64,000 nucleotides of DNA from contig CM025856.1 of assembly GCA_003952965.2 (NCBI GenBank), positions 22,945,572-23,009,571 of the forward strand, in the 5' to 3' direction. Below the pieces are notes generated by a model. That model was not told the DNA's origin. It worked only from the letters and a program-made list of their open reading frames with translations, and did no database searches. The position numbers and the translations under genes are program-made. Shown one piece after another: positions 42,754-55,547 of this stretch. Position 1 is the stretch's first letter. Every line of letters begins with the position of its first letter. Source of the DNA: Morella rubra (taxonomy: Eukaryota > Streptophyta > Magnoliopsida > Fagales > Myricaceae).

Positions 42754-43340
42754 GCACCTTTTTTTTTCTTTTTCTAAGTAACATCGGAATTTCATTGCTA
42801 ACGAACTCTGCTGGAAAAAGCAGTGGAGTCGCAGTTTACAATATGCGATGGAACACCGCTAGCAAAGAAATCCCCTTGCAAAAAATTATGAAACCCCCAA
42901 TGGGCTAAATATGAGCCAGCTTGTTGCCTTCACGCTGGCTCCATTGGAGACTCCACCTGTGGTGATCTCGTAGCAAAGATCTTAGCGTGTGAACTTCACT
43001 TTCAATGAGCCAATCCGGGGTCAAATTTGAATCCACGACCTGCTGAACCAGGCCTAAAGCACTTTTTTCCCTTCTAAGAGAATATCAGACTCGGCAAATT
43101 CAGCTGCCAGTGAGGGGCTAAAGTGCAGCTCTAGCTTCACCTTTCAAAATGAGTGATCCAGGCCGTTTATTAGAAGGTGGGATCCATGCAACCAGGTGGT
43201 CCTTGTCATGCACCTGCCAAGCAGATAAATGGGCCAAGCACCTGATTAAAAATCAGCACGATATCAAGGCTATAAATCACTGCGACTCTGGACCAGACGT
43301 TTTTTCTTTTTGTCTGATCAACAATGACACTCTCGTGTAA
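42754..43340 (-). mobile_element. Second copy of the LINE remnant
   Basis: Same fragment as 39290-39860, carried by the distal duplication unit. It has an extra 1-base deletion in the GNKLAH-encoding part and a small rearranged stretch near 43062-43080. The LINE insertion therefore predates the segmental duplication. Confidence 0.75.
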
Positions 43341-44580
43341 AAAAAAAAATGGAAAAATAAAAATAAAAAGAGAGTTTCATATCTGGGGGAAGAATTAACG
43401 TTTTCAGGAAATTCTAATGCTATAAACAAACCCACAGCCGATTTGATGCAGCCCGAATGAAACGTTACTTCTCCAGTCGAAGTATAATTGATTCTTTATT
43501 TATTTATATATTATAAATAATAGTCAAATGTACTGCAAGAATAGTATCACGAGTGATGTTTGATTGTAAAAATTTTGGAAGGTAAATTTTTTGAGGTTTT
43601 AGAGTTGGTGAAAAAGTAAAGAAAAAGATGATTGAATGAAATTTTTATATTTATTTGGAGTGAAAAGTAATGATTTGATAGAAGAAGAATTTTGAAGAAT
43701 TATTTTATTGAAGTGAAAATTTTAGGGGCGCAAAATTTTCACTCTCAAATATGAGAGTACAAAAAGAGGCACCCAAAAGTATGAGTAGGTTGGACATACA
43801 TGGATTTTACCTTCTAATTCTAAAATTAATTGCATTTTTATGAGGCTATAGAGACCGTCATTATTCTCATTAGTTGTAGTTATGACTCAATTCGGACATT
43901 CTTGACCGGAGAAATTTTTTATTATCACTCTAGGAAGAGAATACTAAGTTGATTGCTACCTCCATCATTTTTGCTTAGAAAAAAAAACAGTCAAACTTAA
44001 TTTGTGTGTACTTATTGGTTGTACAAATGTACTTTTTTTGATTGGTTACTCAAACATGCAATCGACATCTATTAGAATTATTGAAAATGTTTGTCCTATG
44101 AGATAGATAGGAAAGTATACACTAACTTAATCCTATGCTTCTTTAATTAAACTCTCAATTTTCCTCACATAATGTGGCCAGAAACATTAAAGATCTAAAG
44201 ATATTAGAGCTACATCATACCATAGGAAATACGTGCATGTTCTACATTATATACCTAGAAAATGCGACACTTGTTTATCATTATATGTTTCTTATTATAA
44301 CATATTATAACCATTTAAATTATAAAAGGGTAATATATACGTGTTAGGCTCAAGAATCTTCTTTTCCAAGTAAGAACTAATAAGAAAATGGGAAGAGATA
44401 TATATATAGCGTAGAAATCCGTGAAGTTAGCCACACGTCTACCCGTGATTTTGCCACTTTCACCTACTGCGTCTGTACAGCTAACCCACATACAAAGCTA
44501 TCGTTCATTGAATCTATAAAAATCCTGTTTTAAGAGTTCAACCGATCGACGCTTAAAAAACAGAACATTTTTAAGGGTGC

Positions 44581-46577
44581 TTTTGATTTGTATTTCTAAA
44601 GCCAGTTTTTTAGTTTAGAGTTCATATTATTATAATTAAAATGAAAGAAACATGAAAGCATCACAGCAACTTGTTATAAAAACTCATCTTTAAAGACTGT
44701 TTTCAGAAAAAAAAATATCTGTGGAAATATCATTTTTTGTATTGGTCAGCGAATAAACTATTTGAAACCTTATATATATGGGATTATAATATGTTAGTTT
44801 TATTTGTCAAAGTTAACTCTTTAAGTTTTTTGGTGAGTAAACACAGAGAACTGGACTGGATGCTTGCCAGACGTTGGCGTAACAGAGAGAGAGAATATTC
44901 TATTGTTTGTGCGTTTAAAGCAGGTTTAAGGGAGGGTTATAGGTCCACCAACTGGTGGTTAGGGCTTGAACCCTCCCAAGCAAACAACTACCACGACCAT
45001 TCGAACTTTCTGGCGTGTTTTTGCCGTCCTAGAGTTTGTCACACGTGAGAAACGAAACCCAGAGGCCAGAATGATTGACACAGATACAATAACAGTTTTT
45101 AAAACATAATTTGCGAGTAAAATATGGCAGTTGGTGTGAGGATTATATACTAGTTTAATACATGATATGCATTTTATTGAGTTGGTGCCGTTGTTCCAAT
45201 GATAAGGAGAGTGGTCCTTGTTTGGAATATATCTCTTGGGATTGGCATTTGTCTCCCGCTGGGGTGGATTGTCTCAACCCACTTGGGCTTTAGTTTTGTT
45301 TCCAAAGGCCCCCAGTTTTTTGCTTCCCACTAAAGGCTCTCCTCATTCGCCGTTCGGGTAATTGTTGTTGGCGTTGGCGTTTTCAATGCTTCTTTTTCGG
45401 TTACCTTTTCTCTGTTTTTGATGATTATGCACTGGTTATCTGTCGTAAATTTTGCTGCATGAACTCCATGATTATCCTGTCGATGACAATCTTTAAAGTT
45501 TAGGGAGAAGAAGTCCTGGAAGTGTTTTATAATTATGAAGGTTGCTTGCCAGAACTGTGCTTCTGGGTGCTTTCAATTTGATGTTCTTCTCGCTTAACTT
45601 TTGGTTTTGGTTTATTGGATATTTCAAGACATGTTTTCTTGTTCAAGGTGTATGGATATGTGAGTTTGGGATTTTTCTATGGTTTCTCTCTTCATACGCT
45701 TAGTTCTTTATGCTATTTCTAATTTCTGGGATTGAAGCGTGAATTACATGAGGTAGCGAGATGTTCACCAGAACAAAGAGTTCAAAAGGTAGAAGGTTTT
45801 GCTTAGGAATCTCTTTCACCGGAGGGTTGTTATACTTCAAGTTTCTGTTATCTGGTAGTTCTGGTTTCTTCGTACGTAGGGCGTGGATTTTTCTGTCATC
45901 ATGGTGCCGATGCTGATGTGAAGCCTTTTGCCGAGTGGATACTTGGGGGTGAGGGATTATGATCAAAACTTACGAAGAGCTATACTTGAAGTTCCTTCTG
46001 AACTCAAAAATTTTGCAACACCTAGATTTTTTGTTCCTCGGACACTTTTTGTTGTTTAGCCTCTATTATGATAATATTTGGGAGCTTGGATATTACATCC
46101 TGAATCTGTTTCTTTGTTAATATAAATATTTTTCGTGGGGAGGCAGTTAATATAAATCCTTTTGCTACCTTTCCTTATATTGGGGTTTGGCGGTGGCTGT
46201 CAATCAACTTTTTTCTGGTCTAGGGATCTGCGTTCCTCTGTTATTTAGGATTCCCTCAATGTCCTTTTTTTTTTTTTTTTCTTTCTTTCTTTCTGACATT
46301 GTATGATGCTGTTATGATGTTTTTGCATTCTGAAGCTAGTAAGTGTATTTCAGACTATTGGATCCATCTGTTAGAAATTTTTTTCAGGATTTTGTAATTC
46401 TGTCCAAGAACCTGAAGGGGATTTTTCTTTTTTTCCAGTTAGGATTTGTTGGCTGCTGAAGTTGGGATCGTCATTTCTCTTTGTTGTCAGTCATTTAGTT
46501 GCGAAGAGTACTGGTAATGTTTTGTTCGTCATCTCTACACGGTCCAGTGAAAGTTTCTGAGACGGAGGAAGCAAAAC
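44581..46577. other. Upstream region and probable 5' UTR of the first BEL1-like gene
   Basis: 44581-45200 is AT-rich without a gene. From about 45310 the sequence becomes T-rich and unstructured, like a long leader or leader intron. A polypyrimidine-AG at about 46375-46387 could be the acceptor of a 5' UTR intron. Long leaders with introns are common in BEL1-like genes. Transcript data would be needed to place the start. Confidence 0.45.
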
Positions 46578-49500
46578 ATGGCTACCTATTTCCCAAGTCC
46601 AAGCAATCAGAGAGACATCTTTCAGGCTCCATTTATAGGGGATCAGAAATTTGCTTCACATTCTGAGCCGCCTTTCCATCCTGGCAACATAATGATGTAT
46701 CTGAACCAAGCTTCTTCTGCGTCCTACTCAGACATCATGTCTGGTAGTTCACCCCCTCACAACTGTGATGAATCTGTGGGAGGCAGAAACGTGATGATGT
46801 TCATTCCCCCTACAGGTGACAAAGTAAGTCTGCGATCTATCAATGGACAGTTAAATCCAGTTACAGGTAATCCCCTTGGAAGTTCTGTTACTGGGGATTC
46901 TCTGGTGATCTCCAGGACACATCTGGGAGTTCCAAATGGAGAACAGAATATCCAATGTCAGGGTTTATCTCTTAGCCTTGGCACACAAATACCATCAGGA
47001 GTATCTGTAGCTTCCTTTGGTAGCCAATATACAAACCCAGGTCTGTCTTCATTCATGAATAGTAGTCTTCCAATGTCAAGGAAGTGGGGAACGTCCTATA
47101 AAGGTGATGGGAGCAACGAATTTAGGGAGTTGAGAACTGCAGAATGTTTGCCATCTGCTTTTTCTGGAGCCCAGCAGAATAATAACGAAACAGATACATT
47201 ATGCAATCCTCATTCTTCCGTGAGCCCCAAAGAGGTGGTCTCTGATCGATTTCTATATGAACCAACAGGCTTTACAAATACGATGTTAAACTCAAAGTAC
47301 CTCAGGGGAACACAACAATTGCTTGATGAAGTGGTTAATGTCCGGAAGGCTTTGAAGCAGCGTGGATTGAACAAACATCAAAATGTTCAGGGGAGTGGAT
47401 TAGATGGCTCTGAAGAGGCAGATGGGAGATCAAATTCTCAATCTGTGCATATGTCTTCAGACCCTGCCAAGTCAACTACTAACTCCTCTTATGAGCTTTC
47501 ACCTGCAGAACAACAAGATTTGCAGGATAAGAAAACAAAACTTTTGTCTACGTTGGAGGAGGTACACCTACTGCCTTCATATTTTTGCTAGTTGGATTTT
47601 GTTTTTCCTTTCATTCAAGTTGCATGTATGGTTTTCGATTGCTTGTCTGTTAATCACTGCCGAAGATCTTTTGACCATGACGGATTCTTCCCTCATCCCT
47701 ATGTACTGGCACAATTATCTCCTTGCAATTCCACCATTTGTGGAATGCAACCACTGGCAGCCATTTATGCCCTTAAGTAGAATAGAGTTGGGGGCAGGAG
47801 AATGCTCTTATGAGTTGCATTGTTCAAGTGGAAAAAGGAGAATTCGTAGAAAAAGGCTTTGAAGTGGAGGCATGGTGCTTCAAGCTATTGCTGGTGGAGA
47901 CTTATGCTGGGGATTGGACAAGGATTATAAATTGTTTAATTCGCATTACTTGTTAGTGGGAATGGCTGCTCTTTTGTTCCATGGTTTTGCCTATTTTTGT
48001 GTTAATGTACATGTTCTCCCTGAATATATGGACTCTCTCTCTCTCTCTCTCTCTGTGCCCCCCTCTCCCGCTTCACCCAAAGGTATTATTTATTGGTTTA
48101 TTCATTCATTTACTCTGTTAGTTATTTTGAAAGATCCCTAATAGTTTTGCTCCTGTTTGTAGGTTGATAGAAGATACAAAAACTATTTCGATCAGATGCA
48201 AATTGTTGTGTCATCTTTTGACATGCTAGCTGGGTGCGGGACAGCAGAACCATACACTGCACTTGCACTTCAGACAATTTCCCGCCACTTCCGCTGTTTG
48301 CGTGATGCAATCATTGGCCAGATTCAAGTTACCCAGAGAAGCCTTGGGGAGCAAGATAGTTCGCCCCATGGTCAAGGAGCAGGGATACCTCGTCTCCGCT
48401 ATGTTGACCAGCAGCTCAGGCAAAAAAGGGCTCTTCAGCAGTTTGGTGTGATGCGACATGCCTGGAGGCCCCAAAGGGGGCTTCCTGAGAGCTCTGTTTC
48501 AATTCTGCGTGCTTGGCTGTTTGAACACTTCCTTCATCCGTATGTCCCTCTACTCTACCATTACTTTCCCTTACTGGAAACTTTTGACTTACTAGTTCTT
48601 TCCTTATCTCACCAGTTACCCAAAGGACTCGGAGAAAGTCATGCTCGCTAGGCAAACAGGCTTGACAAGAAACCAGGTAAGATGATGTTCTAGCTGTCAT
48701 AAATGGAGTATGATCACATGTTTTATAAATGACTAATTAAAACGCATTAGTGGTACTGGGATCCAAAACCTTCAGTCTGTTGAACCTCACCTGCCATTCC
48801 GTTAGGACCTTCTGAATTAGGGAACTCCTCTACCCCCTCAAGTCTCCTTCTCAAGGAATGCCTTGGTTTTTCTCTCCAAAATTCATGGAAACACTTATAG
48901 ACCCTTTCTAGTGCTCAATAGCATCATCTCATTAATTTTTCGTACTTATCAGGTTGCAAACTGGTTTATAAATGCACGGGTCCGTCTTTGGAAGCCCATG
49001 GTTGAGGAGATGTACAAAGAAGAGTTCGGAGAATCAGAGATGAACTCACAATCTTCACCAGAAAATGCAACAAAAGCACAAAGAGATAATTCCGGGATAT
49101 TCGAGGAGAGGAGGGAGGAGTTGCAAGACAGTATGATATCTACCACTACTGATAGATTCCACCTTGTGCAAGCCCATAAGCCAAAGTTCGTTGATGTAGA
49201 AATAAACGGGCAAACAACAAGTATAGGGTTTGATAGTAGTGCTCACCGAGATACCATTTCAGCATGTGGAATAACAAAATTACAGGGTGACCAAGGGCCT
49301 AGTGCAGAAGACTGTAGTCTTTATTCAGATGAGATTATCCCAATCCACCATGGTGGTGGTGGGAATCTTGTTGCTGCTGCTGCAACTTATGATATGTCAG
49401 AGCTGGGTAGTTTTGTGGATGGCAGCCAAGTTTCACTTGCACTGGAGCTGCGGCATTGTGAACGTGATGGATTTCAAATGTCTGGTGGCACAGATATAAG

Positions 49501-49621
49501 AGGTAACAATACAGCAACTTCTTCTGCAGAGCCTGAAGCGGTAGATTTTCAGTGCCTTGATCTTGGACAGCAACATCACCGGTTCGACAGCTCCCAAATG
49601 CTACATGATTTTGTGGTCTGA
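46578..49621 (+). CDS. BEL1-like homeodomain (TALE) transcription factor, BLH3/BLH10-like
   Basis: Nuclear TALE homeodomain protein expected to heterodimerise with KNOX proteins in meristem and organ-boundary control. Four exons, 46578-47561, 48163-48539, 48616-48676 and 48953-49621, total 2091 nt or 696 aa, all GT-AG. Near residue 128 is a ZIBEL-type motif (GLSLSLG). The SKY box (NSKYL) lies near residue 238. The BELL domain follows at about 310-385 ([34 protein letters not shown]). The homeodomain spans about residues 433-492, with the three-residue PYP loop split across the exon 2/3 junction and the recognition helix [16 protein letters not shown] second ZIBEL-like string ([11 protein letters not shown]) is near residue 635. 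A tandem paralogue follows at 53135. Exact orthology within BLH3, BLH10 and BLH11 is not resolved by eye. Confidence 0.94.
48028..48051. repeat. (CT)n microsatellite in BEL1-like gene intron 1
   Basis: About 12 CT dinucleotides in the 601-base intron between coding exons 1 and 2. Confidence 0.8.
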
Positions 49622-52600
49622 AACAATGCTTGCATCTCTTGTGCAGAAATAGAATGCCCCTGCTGTCACTTTGGCCTGTTCACCCTACATGCTTATTGTC
49701 TGGAGATTCGAAACCAGTGAAATATACGAGTAGATATTGATATGATACTCACCGTAGCATAACAGGAGGTCGTTTGGTACTGTAGGAATATTTGTATAGA
49801 TAAGATGCATAGATATTTTTGTGCATTTTGTTGAATAAGGAATCTTTTTTCTTTTTTGGGGTAAGTGAATAAGGAATCTTGTAAAAAGTATTTTCCATGT
49901 GTGACATTGATGTACCATTTATTCGGAAATAAATGTAATATAATAATTGACTGCTTTAATTTCCAGTCATTGGTATTAGTCTCCTAATCAGTGCTCCAAA
50001 TTAGGACAGTTCTGGAAGGTCAGACAGGTGACTCGGAGAACCACACACTGAGATATGTTTGGTTTTTGGATTTGAATATCCCTGTGGAAGCAACCTGATT
50101 GAAGGGTCAGATCCAAATGGCTAGCTTTTCAAGTTGAATCAAAAGTACATTCATAAGTAGCCACCTCTCGAACACATTCAGGTTTTTGTTTGAAATTTAT
50201 GGCTAATTAAACTCGGGTCTTTCTAGTTTCTTCCACCATTTGTGTTGGCTGGTGATCCTGGTCATGCCAAAATTACGACTTAATAAAATCTTCTGAATGT
50301 GTGCGGTTCTTTATTCTTACGTGGTATCTTATCCACCAAAGGGGCACATCTCTGGATGCCCATGTGGGGCTAGTTAAGTATTATTTATGCACACAACAAT
50401 TTCCTAACTCGACAGTTTTACTGTCCCCGTTTGCGTGACGATCCAACCCTATGGTTTTCCAATGGCCCGCAATCCTCAGCGTCCTCTGATTGGGTCTGTT
50501 ACATGTCGTATTATTTCACTCTGCCCATGTGCCCTCAGTTTCAGAAATGCTTCCATGTACATATATAGTGAGTACTCATGACTTGGGTAGACCTAAGACT
50601 TTCCCTGATGCTCATCGAAAATGGTCCCCCTGCTAAGGAGCTACCCTCTGTGCCCTGTGGGTGTCTATATTCTCTGGAGCTGCATAATTGATGGAATTAA
50701 ATGGCGGTTAAACTGATGCAAACTTGGACCAATAAAGCTTTTGATAGCTAACTGGACGAGCATTGAAAAGGCAAGGTTGATGAATATCAGTCGAGTTTCT
50801 TTACTTGGACCAAGAAGGGCTTGGACAACAATGAAGGCTGGTGCAACTATGAGGCAAAAGTTTAAGTTGGAGGGTCTACCCGCTTTAGTTTTCATCTGTC
50901 TTTGGTTGCAACCTGTGTGGTTTGTCAGGCCGACAGTCTTTGGTATAATGCAGAAGCAAGAATTACATAGAATGAGTTTATAGTGGAATTATTACTAGAA
51001 GACTGACAAGCCTTGGATTTCTTTTTAGTAAGCTTGTAATGGTTATCCTTCCAAGCTGATTTTTGATTTTTTGGACGGGGGAGTGATTGATTATTCCAAG
51101 GCAATATTCACGGGCACAGGCTGGCAGGAGTTTTTCCGGTTGCTATATACTGGTACTGTTCAGATTAAGCAGACGCTTTAACCTTTGTTTGCGCCTCTCG
51201 GGTCCCTATGAACGAACAAAGTTACGGAACCAGAGAGTGACAACTGGCGGAGGCCAAAGGAACAAAGATAGCAATGATTACTAAAGCATCCGAAGGCACC
51301 AGCCCAACATAAAGCCAGAATCAGTCTCATCAGCACACCATTCCAAAACCAACAGACACCCATCTCTCTTTTTCCTTCTCCCCTTTCTCTGTATATCTAA
51401 ATGTATATGAATATATAGATAGATGTGCGTATATGAAAGCAGGAGAGTGTGTTTATTTTTTGAAAGATTGTGACATTCAGTGTCCTTTCAACATCTCTAC
51501 GCATGACTCCAACACCTAACAGGAAAAAGTTTGATATTCCCATATGGTTTACAGGCTCATGAGCAGACAAACTTAGAACTGGGAGTGTGCAAAAGATAGC
51601 CCACTTTTTATCCTTCTTTGACAGAGGGAACAGAGAAATTTTACATGTTGAGGGGGCTCCCCCTGTGACGAAGAAGGGGGAGAGAGAGTTTTACACTGTT
51701 TTGCGCTAAATTCACTTTCGAGTCTCCCAAAGGAATGCAACTGTTGGCACTAAAGCTGAAGGCCCGATACTTTTGCTTCTTGTTTTATAGTCAGCGAAGT
51801 CGGGGGACCGTCTTTTTCTGTCATTTTCTGCCATATTTACCTAGCCAATTAGCTTTTTTCCCTTGAAGAACTACCAGAAGTCTATTTCTCTAGGTTTCCT
51901 GCAGCGCAGATTTAGACCTGTCGCGAGCTAGCGGGAACGGGAGCGAGAGAGAGAGAGGGAGATAATCCTTTTTCTTACGAAGAGGAGTTTTGCGCTTTGC
52001 ACTCGTCTCCTGGTGGGTTTCTGCTTCTTTTGGCTTTTGGCGTTACCCCATTAAGAATAAATCATACTTTATGCAGTCATTATTGATAGGTGAAAAAAGT
52101 TGTACTCGCTCTATTATTGTTTCCCAACTCATGCTTTTCAAAGATACCATACATTGATCGTGTGTTCCCTGAGACAAGTGACGTTATACCGTGTGGTCTA
52201 TTAAACTATCATTTGACTCAAACTTTTAATCCCATCGTGGTATCTAATAATTTGAAGAATGTTAATATGTTGGTCCTTAACTAGGTAACCCATTCAGGCT
52301 TTGGTGTTAGTACTTAGGAGGCATGGACTTGTTAAGAGATTGGTTTTTTCTAGTTTTCAGCTAGTTTGGTCCTGTACTAGGTAACCATTCGGACTCCTCT
52401 GTATCGTGTTTCTCTCTCCATTAGTCTTTAATGGGGGGAGTCATGTTAGCTATTCTTTCTGTTTATTATCCATGACATTTGCTCCCAAAAGCGTCCTTTC
52501 ACAGTTAAAAAAACACTTCAGCGTCGTTTTAGGTCGTACATGTCCATAATAAAGTCAGATCTCTTCCTGGTTCTTTGATTTCAGACGCTCTGAGCGCAAC

Positions 52601-53134
52601 TTAGTACAGATTTTCACTTCAGTCCTGCAACTCAGGCCTTCAGTTGGGCTCTCTAGTCTCCTTAATGATCCAAGTTAAATCCCCCTGTACTAGCACTTCA
52701 GTGCAGCACATGACACCAGCGAGTTTTTCAGATTGTTTACACGACACTATTTATTGCTCTCACAGCCATTAACGTGGAGTCGTAATTCATCCTTGCTTTG
52801 GCACCTTACGTTCAATCCTTTGGGTTCATTCCTCTGTTCCCAATTTATGAGAACTTTGGATTTCTAGTCTTTTAAGAAGAGCGGAAACAGCAGCACTTCC
52901 AATTACTTCAACGGAGCAAAAGCGGGCTAAAGGAGTTGCCGGCTAGTGCTCTAGGGTAGTTTACTTCCCCGTTGCCCAACTCCCGGGAGTTTGAATTCTC
53001 CTGTCTTCTGCTTTACCGAAGACTAATCAGTACCAGACTACCAGTGGCAATTCAACGACGAGAAAAGGGTAACGCTTTTATCTTTATAAAGTTCAACAGA
53101 GCTAAGTTGACACAGTCCACAGCAAATCTTTAGT
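49622..53134. other. 3.5-kb spacer between the two BEL1-like genes
   Basis: 3' UTR of the first gene probably runs a few hundred bases. No gene is seen. A GA-rich leader-like tract at about 51930-51965, after a CT-rich stretch, may mark the transcription start of the second gene. That would give a ~1.2-kb leader, probably with an intron. A tRNA B-box-like gagtttgaattctcc near 52987 lies shortly before the second coding start and may be a SINE fragment, weakly supported. Confidence 0.45.
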
Positions 53135-54835
53135 ATGACTTCACCAAACTCGTCTCCAAATCGAGCTCTGAGCAGCGTACGCGCATTTGCTATCTCAGGC
53201 TCCATTACTGATCAAAACAATTTTGGAAATCAACATTTTGATGCTTATGGGTCTACATTAAGAGGCCGTGACACGCTCCCTCAGTCTTTCGGAGTATTTC
53301 CCGGCGTTCAATGTCTTGGGGAAAGAGTGTCTAGACCGATAGACCTTTTCCAAGCTCCTGTAGTAACACAGGAATCTGAGAACAGCCATACTAGACATTT
53401 CATGGATCTTCTTGGAGCGGCAAATGAGACCAATCACCAGGCCCAGAGGCTGTCACTTTCTCTGGGCTCTCACATGCTTGTTCCTTCTGTGCAGTACGGG
53501 CAGAGGTCCTTAAATTCAGATCTCATAAGCCACGGTTGCTTGATCTCTGGAGAAGAAGCACGAGAAGCCTGCAATCCAGGAATGGAACATGTAAGCAACG
53601 GCTATTCTTTGGAGGGCAATGTGTTTGTTTCCTCTTCAGGCTCACAAAATCGATCTTGTCCAACTTCATATGGAGCAGAATCTTTTGCAACAACTATTAG
53701 GAACTCAGTATACTTAAAACCAGTTCAGTCTCTTCTGAAAGAAATTGTTAATATAAGTGGCAAAGCAGTTGACATGAGCAATGAAAATTTTGTGGCGAAG
53801 TTATCTCGAGGAGGGGGAATAGGAGCTTTGGGACTTTCTTCTGAACTCAAGGCAGAGTTGTACTTTAATGGACTCTTGTCAGCCGAGAAACATCGGCTTC
53901 AAGCTAAAATTGCAAAGCTTATTTCCTTGCTGGAGCAGGTAGGTCCAAGCACTGTTAACTTATTATAATTGCTGTCAAAATTTTCTTTAGAAATTATCTC
54001 AATGTCTTGCTCAATTTCAGGTTGACGGCAGATACGAGGAATACTACCATCAAATGGAAGAGGCGGTCTCCTCATTTGAGCTGATAGCAGGTGTAGGAGC
54101 CGCCAAGCCTTACACTGGACTAGCACTCCAGGCCATGTCGAGGCATTTCTGCAGCTTAAGGGATGTCATAGCTTCCCACATAAATGCCATAAAGAGAAAA
54201 TTCTTGCAGACTTTACCCAGAATAAGCTCCGGGCTATCACAGCTTAACTTGCTTGATACAGAGGCTATGCCTGCTCGAATGGCCCTTCAACAGCTTGGAA
54301 TCGTCCAAAACCAACGCCAAGCATGGAGACCAATCAGAGGGTTGCCAGAGACTTCTGTGGCAATCCTGCGCTCTTGGCTGTTCGAACACTTTCTCCACCC
54401 GTAAGTGCGTCAGGATTTTACTACTTGTGTAGTTGGTTTCAAGATTTACGAGGTTATGACCCTTGATGGTTCTCTCTCTCTTTTTTTTTTTTTTTTTTTT
54501 ACCCTTGATGGGTTCTCACAGGTATCCAAATGACAGTGAAAAGCTAACGCTCGCATCACAGACTGGCCTGACCAAGAACCAAGTAATTCCTCTTCGATAT
54601 TTTTCGTTGCTTCCATACGCAAGCTTATTATAGGTGACTCTCTCTTTGATTACGATGTTAACGCGGTGGGTTGTTCCAGGTTTCAAATTGGTTCATAAAT
54701 GCTCGGGTTCGGCTGTGGAAACCTATGATTGAAGAGATGTACAAAGAAGAGTGTGGGGAGTCTTCAGAAGACTCGAACCCATTAGGTAGCAATTCAATGT
54801 CGAGGGAAGATGTCACAGATCATGCAGAGGATTGA
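53135..54835 (+). CDS. BEL1-like homeodomain (TALE) transcription factor, shorter tandem paralogue
   Basis: Second TALE homeodomain gene in the same orientation. Four exons, 53135-53938, 54021-54400, 54522-54582 and 54680-54835, total 1401 nt or 466 aa. Exon boundaries fall at the same places as in the upstream gene, and the 61-nt third exon is the same length. It keeps the N-terminal LSLSLG motif (near residue 104), the BELL domain ([34 protein letters not shown]) and a complete homeodomain ending [15 protein letters not shown]. It differs by a variant SKY box (NSVYL instead of NSKYL) and by a C-terminus cut to about 35 residues after the homeodomain, which removes the second ZIBEL-like motif. 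It may correspond to the BLH11 type. It is intact and probably functional. Confidence 0.92.
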
Positions 54836-55547
54836 ACTGGTAGGAAAATCGTATTAGGACAGAAATTAGTGCAAGTTTTTGTAACGTGAGCCAAGAATGG
54901 CTTGTAGTTTAGTTCTCCTTTTTTAGCATCTGTAGATTAATGACTCTCGGGGCGAAGGTTGGACTAACCCGGCTGACAATTTTCTTCAACTTCAAGAACA
55001 CTCGAGTTTTTTCTAGGCCAAGAACACTGAAAGTTGTTAGTTTCTAAGGTCTGTCATAATTGTCCGAGTTGGCCACTAAAAACCATGTCAAACTTTTTGA
55101 TTAGTTGTATGGTGAAATCTCCTTTTGGCAAGCTGACAAATGCTGGAGATCTCTGTGCCAACCTTAGGGCAGCCATTATAACAAAGAAGCTGCAAAATTA
55201 GAAAGGTTTTCAAGAGTAGCATCTTGGAAAACATATTTGAGCCTTCTGTATCCATGGTCTTCTCCCACCTCGTATGTATGTCGTTCCCACTCCCTTGTAA
55301 GTACCAAAATAGAACTTGATTTAAACTGGACATTCTGTAGCGAAATACTCTTATGGTCACGCTAGGCGAAAATTGCTAAGCTGGTTGCTTCTCCTCCATT
55401 TGCTTAGGAAAAAAAAATTAAGAAAGAACTAAGTGACTAGTTTGACCGACCCCATTTTCTGGACCCGATTTTCTGAACGGCAACAGTTTATTCTTCTTGA
55501 ATCTTCACCCTTTTGCCACAGATGTTTCCCTACATATGAATCAAAGT
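54836..55547. other. Intergenic downstream of the second BEL1-like gene
   Basis: Probably the 3' UTR of the gene followed by AT-rich DNA. No coding or structural feature is seen before the retroelement's target site at 55548. Confidence 0.55.

Larger units (their letters stand above)
41095..44580. repeat. Tandem duplication, distal unit (~3.49 kb)
   Basis: Second copy of the 37632-41094 segment in the same orientation, offset 3463 bases at its start. Differences include a small insertion and substitutions near 43062-43080, an insertion near 43548-43560, and a 1-base loss in the LINE fragment near 42908. Similarity ends at 44580, where unrelated sequence begins. Confidence 0.95.

Noticed and set aside
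44737..45048. 103-codon open frame upstream of the BEL1-like gene
   Set aside because: No family resemblance, atypical composition, and no splice or promoter context.
47404..47862. Extended exon of the first BEL1-like gene
   Set aside because: The BELL domain continues at 48163 after a clear donor at 47562. The extra frame is intron read-through.
52960..53030. tRNA gene before the second BEL1-like gene
   Set aside because: A B-box-like string is present, but no acceptor stem or convincing A box could be matched. At most it is a SINE fragment.
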